Source: JAUWNP01 sp034430655 (lineage in GTDB: Bacteria > Chloroflexota > Anaerolineae > B4-G1). From it: a DNA stretch of 38,944 bases. The notes below the pieces were generated by a model, which did not search any database, was not told where the DNA came from, and saw only the letters and a list, made by a program, of their open reading frames with translations. The translations under genes were made by a program, and so were the position numbers. The first letter of the stretch is position 1. The number at the start of each line of letters is the position of its first letter. The stretch spans positions 1 through 38,944 of the forward strand of contig DAOUEC010000146.1 in NCBI GenBank assembly GCA_034430655.1. The letters are read 5' to 3'. Shown here one piece after another: positions 17,842 through 24,423 of the stretch.

Positions 17842-19251
17842 GGCTCTACACAGATTTGTGGGGTGAAATCAGACACCACCGCACTCCACGAGAACCTGCA
17901 AACGGAAGTTGTCGAAGTTCCGGTAGCCGAAAGCGCGATTGATGATGCCACGGATGGCGCGATTGATACCTTCCACAAATCCTTGGGTCACCCGATCATC
18001 GAAGTAGTTGAGGAACTCATGCCACCAGTTACGCAGCGTCTTGACAAGCCGAATCAAATACCGACTCCCTGTGGCCAGAGCTTTCCCTGTCCACGCCCAC
18101 AGGAAACGCTGCGCCCGCGCTCGGTCGGTGATCTTGTCGCAGATGGTACGGAACTCTTCCTTCGAAACAGCCAGGATGGTGCACAGTTGAGCTTCCTGCT
18201 CTGGGGTGAGTTCGCGCCGATTCTTCAGCAACACCCACCGGCTACCCTTCAGAGCTTGGTACAAAGCCTCATGGCCTTCTTTCTTCGCCTTCCTCTGAAT
18301 GCTCCGCCGCATCAGGTCAATCTGATGGTTGAGTTGTTTCATCACGTGGAAGCGATCGGCGACAATCTTGGCATGAGACAGTTTCTTGCGCACAGCCTGG
18401 CGATAGGCTTCCCACATGTCCATCGACACAACCTTGATGGCACGGCGTTCTTCCTCCGTCAAACCCTCCAACCACTCCTCGAACGTCTTCTTGAGGCGAT
18501 TCGGCAACACAGCAATCACCCTGCGTCGTTCCAGATCAGAGAGCACCAACGCATACTGCTTGTGTCCCTTCCGCAGCGAGATCTCGTCCACTCCGAGAAT
18601 ACGTACTCTCCGATCATCGACTTGACGGGCAGCGCGCTTTGCCTGCCGCTTGAAGATATCCAGTACCGTCGCTTCGTGCAGCCCTTCTTGGACAGCCACC
18701 TGCTTGCGGGGTGTCTTGTGCTTCACCCGCTCGTAGATGTGCATCTCGAAGACGCTCGTCTGCCGCCGCTTGGGATTGATCCACGCCAGGTTCTCAGTGA
18801 AGGGCTGGCCGCACACGTCGCAATCAAAGCGCCGCTGAGGGAAGTGCACCAATGTCTTCATCTCCCAGATGTCCAGGTGACGTACACAGCGATCCTTCTG
18901 CTCGTGAATCTCGGTCGTCGCCTTCAGGCAACGCGGGCATATGGCCACATCGTGTTCGTGTTCACAGAACAGGTGCAGGTACTGCTCCTTGTTTTCTTCC
19001 TCAATGGCAAATCGGGTCACTCTCATTCCCGGCAAGCCCAGCAGCTCGCTCAAGGTTTCCGCTGTTACTGCTTGCGTCGTCAGACTATGCACGCGCTTCA
19101 CGGCCTGAGCTGCATCCTTCGCTATCTTCTTACGCGGCGGTGGCAGCTGTGGGGGCATCTTCATGTGGGGCCTCCTTGGGTTGGTTTGCACCACATTCTA
19201 ACTCAAGTTGGCCTCCAGTCCAGTTTTCACCTCACAAATCTGCGTAGAGCC
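17842..19251 (-). mobile_element. ISL3-family insertion sequence, about 1.41 kb
   Basis: The terminal inverted repeats are GGCTCTACACAGATTTGTG at 17842 and GGCTCTACGCAGATTTGTG at 19251 (reverse strand), continuing as GGGTGAAA and AGGTGAAA. Flanking 8-bp sequences CGTTTTAT (17834-17841) and CGTTTGGT (19252-19259) match at 6 of 8 positions, fitting the 8-bp target duplication usual for ISL3, slightly diverged. It carries one complete transposase gene and sits inside vapC. Confidence 0.9.
17869..19164 (-). CDS. ISL3-family transposase
   Basis: A DDE transposase of about 431 residues. An N-terminal zinc-binding region (CPRCLKATTEIHEQKDRC, then FDCDVCGQPF) precedes a helix-turn-helix segment. The catalytic core shows ILGVDEISLRKG (first Asp), VVSMDMWEAYRQA (second Asp) and GFVEGINRAIRGI (Glu). 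It is full length without visible frameshifts, so the element may still be active. ATG at 19164 is preferred because AAGGAGG lies 6 nt upstream; a GTG at 19194 would add 10 residues. Confidence 0.93.
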   Translation of the reverse strand: MKMPPQLPPPRKKIAKDAAQAVKRVHSLTTQAVTAETLSELLGLPGMRVTRFAIEEENKEQYLHLFCEHEHDVAICPRCLKATTEIHEQKDRCVRHLDIWEMKTLVHFPQRRFDCDVCGQPFTENLAWINPKRRQTSVFEMHIYERVKHKTPRKQVAVQEGLHEATVLDIFKRQAKRAARQVDDRRVRILGVDEISLRKGHKQYALVLSDLERRRVIAVLPNRLKKTFEEWLEGLTEEERRAIKVVSMDMWEAYRQAVRKKLSHAKIVADRFHVMKQLNHQIDLMRRSIQRKAKKEGHEALYQALKGSRWVLLKNRRELTPEQEAQLCTILAVSKEEFRTICDKITDRARAQRFLWAWTGKALATGSRYLIRLVKTLRNWWHEFLNYFDDRVTQGFVEGINRAIRGIINRAFGYRNFDNFRLQVLVECGGV

Positions 19252-19476
19252 CGTTTGGTTAGGCAAGCCACGCAGTTCCGCCGCCAACGCCACCGCGCGG
19301 CCGGTGTCGTCAAGGGCACGCGCGATGGCGGCAGCCACTTCGACCAGTAACAGCGTGGGACAGAACGTGGGCACGCGCTGCCGCTGAACCTGGGCCAGGA
19401 ACGCCTGGCTGTCGGCGGAACCAGCCTCGGCGGGGTTCAGCGCGCTGATGTGGACACTAGCATCAACAGTGTACAT
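19252..19476 (-). pseudogene. vapC: N-terminal part of PIN-domain toxin (vapC) cut by IS
   Basis: It starts MYTVDASVHISALNP, with the first catalytic Asp of the PIN fold, and includes LLLVEVAAAIARAL with the second acidic residue (Glu). AGGTGG precedes the ATG. It starts 10 nt after the antitoxin stop. The reading continues past residue 75 into IS sequence (to 19198), giving a truncated chimera. VapC toxins are RNases that need four acidic residues; only two remain here, so toxin activity should be lost. Confidence 0.85.
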
Positions 19477-19486
19477 CTTGCCACCT

Positions 19487-19765
19487 TCAACGCCGGACGG
19501 CGTCTATCAAGTCCTGGGTCGAAAGGCCCGACGGCCAGGCGCGGCGGATTTCCTCGGCCAACTGTTCGTAACGTTCCCAATTCCCGAGTATGGCGTTCTT
19601 GCCGGCTTTTACCATCTCCGCCCCTGCCCGCTCGGTATCCAGGGGCAGGATGATAGCCACCGGGCGGCCCTGATACGTGACCACGTACTCGGCGCGATTC
19701 TCACGCACTTGCCTGATCACTTCGCTGGTCTGCTCCCGCAATTCACGCACTCCGATCAAAGACAT
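19487..19765 (-). CDS. Phd/YefM-family (VapB-like) antitoxin
   Basis: A 92-residue protein. The N-terminus MSLIGVRELREQTSEVIRQV followed by YVVTYQGRPVAIILPL matches the Phd/YefM DNA-binding and dimerisation fold. The C-terminal helix region (NWERYEQLAEEIRRAWP) would wrap the PIN toxin. GGAGGAGG sits just upstream of the ATG. The cognate toxin gene directly downstream is interrupted by the ISL3 element, so the antitoxin is now an orphan. It may still repress its own promoter. Confidence 0.9.
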   Translation of the reverse strand: MSLIGVRELREQTSEVIRQVRENRAEYVVTYQGRPVAIILPLDTERAGAEMVKAGKNAILGNWERYEQLAEEIRRAWPSGLSTQDLIDAVRR

Positions 19766-19787
19766 GAACCTCCTCCTAAGTGTCGAT

Positions 19788-19814
19788 AATAACCCTTATT
19801 GATACCACATTCTA
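19788..19814 (-). promoter_or_regulatory. Promoter and possible operator of the antitoxin gene
   Basis: On the minus strand TGGTAGAAT (hexamer at 19809-19814) is an extended -10 box. AATAACCCTTATT (19788-19800) is a palindrome between it and the SD, a suitable place for antitoxin autoregulation. Confidence 0.4.
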
Positions 19815-19914
19815 CCACAGGTCATCCGTCCATGCAGTCTCTGATTATACACGAGCCTCCCCCAGATTATGAAGTGCGGGAGGCTTGCTGAAACTGCAAT
19901 AATCGGTCAAATGG

Positions 19915-19922
19915 TGTATAAT
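19915..19922 (+). promoter_or_regulatory. -10 box upstream of hypothetical gene
   Basis: A perfect TATAAT (19917-19922) lies 53 nt before the ATG at 19976. A possible -35 is CTGCAA at 19894. Confidence 0.5.
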
Positions 19923-19975
19923 GGGGGCAGATCGCATCGGGCGATTTGCCTCTACTCTTGGAACACCGGAGTACT

Positions 19976-20338
19976 ATGGAACCCAAATCACGATCTCCCT
20001 CCCCTATGGAATTCGGCTCTATGCCGCTCGACCCCGTGTACGCCTGGGGCATCGTGCTGGAGCCGGTGGAGACGCTCATCAAGCGCACCTCCGGCTTCAT
20101 CGAGCGACTGGCCAGGGAGACCTACGAGCGCGGCGAGGAGTTCGACGACGAGGAACTTGAGCGCCGCTTCCTCGCCTTCTTCGACCATCTGGTGCAGGAA
20201 GGCACGCTCACCCGCCTGCCCGACGCCGACCCCGCGATGGGCCGCCGGATCCTGGGCCCCCGCCGCTGGCTGCGAGCCCAGCGCATTCGCATCAACCATC
20301 TCGTCGCCCACTGGCGCGAACACGGCCTTAGCAGTTAG
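19976..20338 (+). CDS. Hypothetical protein, 120 aa
   Basis: I do not recognise the family. The protein is soluble, highly charged and mostly helical (ETLIKRTSGFIERLARETY, DDEELERRFLAFFDHLVQEG). The C-terminus (RRWLRAQRIRINHLVAHWREHG) is basic. ATG at 19976 is chosen because CGGAG lies upstream and a TATAAT box sits at a suitable distance; a start at 19946 would leave almost no leader. Its last codons run into a heptameric repeat array. It is convergent with the glycosyltransferase gene. Confidence 0.65.
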   Translation: MEPKSRSPSPMEFGSMPLDPVYAWGIVLEPVETLIKRTSGFIERLARETYERGEEFDDEELERRFLAFFDHLVQEGTLTRLPDADPAMGRRILGPRRWLRAQRIRINHLVAHWREHGLSS

Positions 20339-20427
20339 TCCTCAGCCGTCAGCGGTTAGCGGCCGAAGACGAACCGTGCCAGTATCCAGCATCAAGTATC
20401 CAGCAACCAGCAACCAGCAACCAGCAT
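20330..20427. repeat. Heptameric tandem array (CCAGCAA type), array C
   Basis: Units of 7 bp include agcagtt, agtcctc, agccgtc, agcggtt and then, after a short gap, ccagtat, ccagcat, caagtat, ccagcaa (three times) and ccagcat. It lies between the 3' ends of two convergent genes, and its units are the reverse complement of array D at the other end of the glycosyltransferase gene. Confidence 0.85.
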
Positions 20428-20431
20428 CCGC

Positions 20432-21139
20432 TCAATCCGTTCCCGAAATCCGTTGACAGCCTGCTCTCGAAATCCGTCGTCGCCACGCATGCCACACCAT
20501 CCCCAAGAAGCGAGCCGTGTCCTTCACCGGGTGAAAGTAACTCACCTTGCCCGTGTCGTAGATGGTGCGGACATCCACCCAACCGATGCGTATTCCCTGG
20601 CAGACCGCCTGAATGATGACTTCGACCTCCAACTCGAAGCCGGTGGTGGTCAGGTCGAGCCTCTCCAGAAAGTGACGGTTGTACAGCCGGTAGCCGCTCT
20701 GGTTGTCGTAGATGCGTGTACCCAGCGCCAGCGAGAGCAGCCACGAGCCAAAGGGATTGACAAAAGAGCGCAGGAAGGGCATCTGGCTGAAGTCGCGCCG
20801 CCCGACGATGAGGCTCCCTGCGCCGGCGTCGTAGGCAGCCAGAAACCTGGGGATGTCGGCCGGGTCGTGCTGGCCGTCGGCGTCGAGCGTGAGCACAGCC
20901 TCGCAACCCCGCTCCAGCGCCCAGGCGAAGCCGGTTGTCAGCGCCACGCCCTTACCCCGGTTCTGGAGGTGGCGCACGACGATGGCACCGGCAGCCTCGG
21001 CCACGGCGGACGTGTCATCCTGGGAGCCGTCGTCCACCACCAGCACCGGCAGGTAAGCCCGCGCCGCCTCTACGACCGGGCCGATGCGGGTTGCCTCGTT
21101 CCAGGCGGGGATGAGGGCGAGGATTGGGATTCCGCTCAT
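20432..21139 (-). CDS. Family 2 glycosyltransferase
   Basis: A GT-A fold enzyme of the dolichyl-phosphate-mannose-synthase-like group. The nucleotide-sugar site is seen in ALIPAWNEATRI, VVDDGSQDDT (about 36-45) and LTLDADGQHDP (the DXD-like motif near residue 87). The remainder (GTRIYDNQSGYRLYNR, ELEVEVIIQAV) fits small undecaprenyl- or polyprenyl-phosphate glycosyltransferases. No membrane segments are evident in its 235 residues. AAGGA precedes the ATG. It is flanked on both sides by heptameric arrays in opposite orientation. The sugar and acceptor are unknown. Confidence 0.92.
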   Translation of the reverse strand: MSGIPILALIPAWNEATRIGPVVEAARAYLPVLVVDDGSQDDTSAVAEAAGAIVVRHLQNRGKGVALTTGFAWALERGCEAVLTLDADGQHDPADIPRFLAAYDAGAGSLIVGRRDFSQMPFLRSFVNPFGSWLLSLALGTRIYDNQSGYRLYNRHFLERLDLTTTGFELEVEVIIQAVCQGIRIGWVDVRTIYDTGKVSYFHPVKDTARFLGMVWHAWRRRISRAGCQRISGTD

Positions 21140-21154
21140 TGATGTATTCCTTCA

Positions 21155-21231
21155 CTGGATACTGGATGCTGGATACTGGATACTCGGTAGTAACCATCCA
21201 ATGTCGAGAATCAAGTATCCAGTGTCGAACA
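21155..21231. repeat. Heptameric tandem array (CTGGATA type), array D
   Basis: Eleven 7-bp units run ctggata, ctggatg, ctggata, ctggata, ctcggta, gtaacca, tccaatg, tcgagaa, tcaagta, tccagtg, tcgaaca. The unit changes strand sense along the array, because tccagta-like units complement ctggata. Confidence 0.85.
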
Positions 21232-21289
21232 TCAGCATTATACCATGCTCCGGGCAGGCCGTCACTTCGCCGGTGGCTGATGCTGCTTC

Positions 21290-21318
21290 TTGACAACTTG
21301 CCGAAAGTGTGGTATCTT
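21290..21318 (+). promoter_or_regulatory. Promoter of the cold-shock gene
   Basis: TTGACA (21290-21295), a 17-nt spacer and TATCTT (21313-21318) with a TG extension. The leader would be about 93 nt, longer than others in this window, which fits the long structured leaders of many cold-shock mRNAs. Confidence 0.75.
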
Positions 21319-21417
21319 CCCGCCTGTTGTTACGGTTTCGGCGGCCCCCTTGGTGTGCCGAGATCGCAGAGGGGGCTAGCCAGAGCCAAAAGTATGTCAC
21401 AAGGAGGAACGAAAGTC

Positions 21418-21831
21418 ATGGAGGACAATGGTCGCACCCTGGGGACCGTCCAGTGGTTCAGCCGCGTGAAGGGGTACGGATTCATCCGCCCCGATGGGCA
21501 GGAGGAGGACATCTTTGTCCACTACTCCGCCGTCCGCGGTGAGGGCTACCGGAACTTGAGTCAGGGCCAGCGGGTGGAGTTCACGGTGGAAGATACCACC
21601 AAGGGCCCTCAAGCGGTGAACGTCGTCGGGCTTGACATGGGAGAGAGCGAGTCCGGCCAGCAGGCGGAGTTCATGGTGGGGGATACCCTCGAGGAATCTC
21701 AGGCCATGGACGTCGTCGGGCTTGACACGGGAGAGAGCGAGTCCGGCCAGCAGGCGGAGTTCACGGTGGGGGATACCCTCGAGGAATCTCAAGCCGTGGA
21801 CATCGTCGGGCTTGACACGGGAGAGAAGTAA
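21418..21831 (+). CDS. Cold-shock protein with triplicated C-terminal beta-hairpin
   Basis: Residues 5-73 form a complete cold-shock domain with RNP1 (KGYGFIRP) and RNP2 (DIFVHYSAV), a single-stranded RNA/DNA chaperone. Residues 51-80, the last strands of the domain plus an acidic tail, are then repeated at 81-110 and 111-137 with a 30-residue (90-bp) period: VEFTVEDT, AEFMVGDT, AEFTVGDT, each followed by a VVGLD or IVGLD strand and MGESESG or TGESESG. The extra copies lack the RNP strands, so they are unlikely to bind nucleic acid alone. AAGGAGG lies 10 nt before the ATG. The length of 137 contrasts with about 70 for ordinary Csp. Confidence 0.93.
   Translation: MEDNGRTLGTVQWFSRVKGYGFIRPDGQEEDIFVHYSAVRGEGYRNLSQGQRVEFTVEDTTKGPQAVNVVGLDMGESESGQQAEFMVGDTLEESQAMDVVGLDTGESESGQQAEFTVGDTLEESQAVDIVGLDTGEK
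21568..21828 (+). repeat. 90-bp intragenic tandem repeat in csp
   Basis: Three copies lie at 21568-21657, 21658-21747 and 21748-21828 (last one partial). Copies 2 and 3 are nearly identical; copy 1 is diverged and belongs to the ancestral domain. Confidence 0.9.
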
Positions 21832-21876
21832 GTCCGCGGAAGCATACGTTTAAGCACAAATTGGTAATGCCTCTCC

Positions 21877-21904
21877 AGCCCCGGTGGCGCAAAGCCCCGG
21901 GGCT
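21877..21904 (+). terminator. Hairpin after csp
   Basis: AGCCCCGG (21877-21884) and CCGGGGCT (21897-21904) form an 8-bp stem with a 12-nt loop, followed by TTCC. It is a plausible though weak terminator. Confidence 0.45.
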
Positions 21905-22057
21905 TTCCAGTCTCAGCAGCCCCGTCGCTGTTTGACTTTTACGTCGTTTGGCGGTATCTTATACCAAACGCACGTGATAACTGGGGGAGAGCGTCACCCC
22001 TGCACTCTGAGCGCGACGCGCCATTAGGCAGAGCACAGGTGGAGAAGGAGGCTGCGC

Positions 22058-22255
22058 ATGGTGGAGGAACTGCGGGAACAGATGATCCAGGCAGAGGAGG
22101 AACTCGCGGATAAGGAAAACGCGCATCCTGCCCAGTTCTTACTGGACCTGGAACCGTGGCAAAGGTTGATGCTGGCTGTCTTGCTCTTCCTGAACGTGGC
22201 GCTGTGCGGCTGCATGGCATTGGTGATGACCGGGCGGGTGGCGTTGCCGTTCTAG
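22058..22255 (+). CDS. Small membrane protein, 65 aa
   Basis: An acidic N-terminal half (REQMIQAEEELADKEN) is followed by one hydrophobic segment (MLAVLLFLNVALCGCMALVM). AGGAGG precedes the ATG by 7 nt. Its stop is 7 nt before the ATG of the kinase-like gene, suggesting co-translation. I do not recognise it; a single-pass regulatory or anchor peptide is possible. Confidence 0.65.
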   Translation: MVEELREQMIQAEEELADKENAHPAQFLLDLEPWQRLMLAVLLFLNVALCGCMALVMTGRVALPF

Positions 22256-22262
22256 CCGTGTG

Positions 22263-23972
22263 ATGAGAAGCGAGCACGCTTTGTCCGTGTGGAGCGCGAA
22301 ACCCCGTGAGACAGCCCAGGTGCGTTTCCCCGACGGTCGCACGTTCGAAGGCCCTGTAGGGACGCCGCTGGAAGGATACATCAAGACAGTGCTAGGCGAC
22401 AGCCCGGTGCCTTTCATCGCGGCGCTGGTCAATGGCGAACTGCGCGAACTGACCTACCAGATATGGTCCGACGCCCGGGTGGACCCCGTGTTCCTCTCCA
22501 ACTCCGATGGTGTGCGCATCTATCGGCGTTCCCTCTCCTTCCTGCTGGTGACCGTCGTACGCGAACTGTTCCCAGAGGCCCAGATTTTCGTGGACCACAC
22601 CCTTTCCTTCGGCGGCTTCTTCTGCCAGGTGCGGGGACGTGCACCGTTCAATGCGGAAGAACTGGCGCAGATTGAGGCCCGCATGCGCGAGATCGTCGCT
22701 GAGGATGCCCCAATCACACGGGAGCGCGTGCCGCTCGACGAGGTCATTGAGATATTTCGCACGCGTGGCGAGGAAGAGAAGGTCCAACTCTTGACCCGCC
22801 GCCAGAAGGACTACCTCACGCTCTACAACTTGCGTGGCTCACGTGACTACTTCCACGGCTACATGGTGCCCTCGACGGGGTACCTGCGCTACTTCGCCCT
22901 CCACCCGTGGCCCCCAGGATTTGTGCTCCAGTACCCGCGCCGCCATCGCCCGACGGAACTCCTTCCCGTGCTCGATTACCCCCAACTGACGGCCATCTTC
23001 CGCGAGTATGGCGAATGGCTGCGTTTGCTTGGCGTGGAGTCGGTGAGCGGGCTGAACGAGGCCATCGCCAACGGCCGCGTCCGCGAGACCATTCTCGTCT
23101 CAGAGGCATTGCACGAACAGCGCATCGCGCAGATCGCCGACCAAATCGCCCGCCGGAGAAACGAGGTGCGGTTGGTACTCATCGCCGGTCCTTCCGCCGC
23201 TGGCAAGACCACGTTCTCCAAGCGCATCTCCGTCCAGTTGTTGGCCCACGGCATCCGCCCCTTCCCCCTGGAACTGGATAGCTACTTCGTGGACCGTGAG
23301 AAGACGCCCCGGGATGAGTATGGCCACTACGACTTCGAGGCGCTGGAGGCGCTCGACTTGCCGCTATTCAACCAGCATCTCCTGGCCCTTATGCATGGCG
23401 AGGAAGTGCAAATCCCCCGCTTCAACTTCAACACCGGCCGACGGGAAAAGGGCGAGATTGTCCAACTTGGCCCCGACCATATTATCATCGTCGAGGGCAT
23501 CCACGGGATGAATCCCCGGCTGGCGGCGGCGGTGCCGCGGGAATGCACCTTCCGCATCTTTGTCTCGGCGCTGACGCAACTCAATATTGACCGCCACAAC
23601 CGTGTGCCGACGACAGATACGCGGCTCGTCCGCCGCATCTTGCGCGACGCGACCTACCGGGGCTACACGGCTGAGGAGACGCTGAACCGCTGGGAGAGCG
23701 TGCGGCGAGGGGAGAAGCGGTACATCTTCCCCTACCAGGAGCACGCCGACGTGATGTTCAACTCGGCGCTGGTCTACGAACTGGCGGTGCTCAAGCCGCT
23801 GGCCGAGCCACTGTTGCTACAGGTCGAGCCCTCCAGCCCTCGGCGCGTGGAGGCCAAGCGGTTGCTGGCCTTTCTGCAGTGGTTCGAGCCCTGCGTTCCC
23901 GACCTGGTCCCGGACAACTCCATCTTACGCGAGTTCATCGGCGGCTCCATCCTGCGGGATTACGTGCCGTAA
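22263..23972 (+). CDS. TGS-domain uridine kinase-like protein
   Basis: The N-terminus (about 15-80) resembles the TGS/ubiquitin-like domain of threonyl-tRNA synthetase (VRFPDGRTFEGPVGTPL). It is followed by a region like the ThrRS second additional domain (HTLSFGGFFCQVRG, with LDEVIEIFRTRGEEEK). The C-terminal half is a P-loop kinase of the uridine kinase/phosphoribulokinase group, with Walker A AGPSAAGKTTFSKR near residue 310, ELDSYFVDREKTP and HIIIVEGIHGMNP. It is predicted to be cytoplasmic and may act as a nucleoside kinase; the function of the synthetase-like part is unknown. A GTG at 22260 could also be the start. The 570-residue length is usual for this fusion family. Confidence 0.9.
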   Translation: MRSEHALSVWSAKPRETAQVRFPDGRTFEGPVGTPLEGYIKTVLGDSPVPFIAALVNGELRELTYQIWSDARVDPVFLSNSDGVRIYRRSLSFLLVTVVRELFPEAQIFVDHTLSFGGFFCQVRGRAPFNAEELAQIEARMREIVAEDAPITRERVPLDEVIEIFRTRGEEEKVQLLTRRQKDYLTLYNLRGSRDYFHGYMVPSTGYLRYFALHPWPPGFVLQYPRRHRPTELLPVLDYPQLTAIFREYGEWLRLLGVESVSGLNEAIANGRVRETILVSEALHEQRIAQIADQIARRRNEVRLVLIAGPSAAGKTTFSKRISVQLLAHGIRPFPLELDSYFVDREKTPRDEYGHYDFEALEALDLPLFNQHLLALMHGEEVQIPRFNFNTGRREKGEIVQLGPDHIIIVEGIHGMNPRLAAAVPRECTFRIFVSALTQLNIDRHNRVPTTDTRLVRRILRDATYRGYTAEETLNRWESVRRGEKRYIFPYQEHADVMFNSALVYELAVLKPLAEPLLLQVEPSSPRRVEAKRLLAFLQWFEPCVPDLVPDNSILREFIGGSILRDYVP

Positions 23973-24423
23973 GTACCTGGATTTCGCCCAAATTAACGAC
24001 AACTTGCAGGGGCGCCAGCAGGGGAATGGGTCGGCCTGCTGCAGAGTGATTCGTTTATCCGTGTGCTATTTGTGCCTGTTTTGTGAAGGGCCTGGATAGT
24101 TACCCGTATGGATTCTAAACCGTCGCTCGTTCTTGTCGAGACCGGATGCGCACGCCGCTAGCACAATCATGACTACTCAGGCATCGTCATTCTGAGCGAC
24201 CGAAGGAAGCGAAGAATCTCGCGTTGGCAATGATTCGACACTCGAAAAACGAGATTCCTCGTCCCTTCGGCTACGCTCAGGGCAGGCCGCTACGCTCCTC
24301 GGAATGACGCATCACGGGCAGGTTGAGTAGCAACGCACAATCTAACGAAACGCTTATGCTGCTCTTATCTGTTTCTGATGTAAGTGGGGTATATTTAACG
24401 TAAAACGTAACGGGAGGAAACAG
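23973..24423. other. 450-bp non-coding region upstream of dnaK
   Basis: No gene is seen. A 7-bp stem (CAGCAGG at 24016, CCTGCTG at 24035) may end the kinase-like transcript. The large palindrome at 24185-24309 occupies the centre. A possible dnaK -10 box, TATATT, lies at 24390-24395 without a good -35. No CIRCE element and no complete HAIR (HspR) site was found. Confidence 0.5.
24185..24309. repeat. Large imperfect palindrome, about 125 bp
   Basis: The ends are CGTCATTC (24185) and GAATGACG (24302-24309). Inner arms pair GAGCGACCGAAGGAAGCG with CGTCCCTTCGGCTACGCTC, and AATCTCG with CGAGATT. The shape is that of dispersed TCATTC...GAATGA elements seen in many bacterial genomes, possibly a MITE-like unit. 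Confidence 0.8.

Noticed and set aside
17710..19350. A 546-codon plus-strand frame across the IS element
   Set aside because: It is the antisense of the ISL3 transposase gene and vapC fragments, with no recognisable domain; the minus-strand transposase has clear DDE motifs.
20330..21231. CRISPR-like repeats around the glycosyltransferase gene
   Set aside because: Units are 7 bp without spacers; they are tandem heptamers, not repeat-spacer arrays.
24322..24342. Possible HAIR (HspR) operator upstream of dnaK
   Set aside because: Only the left half GTTGAGT resembles the site; the right half reads CACAATC, so the inverted repeat is not present.
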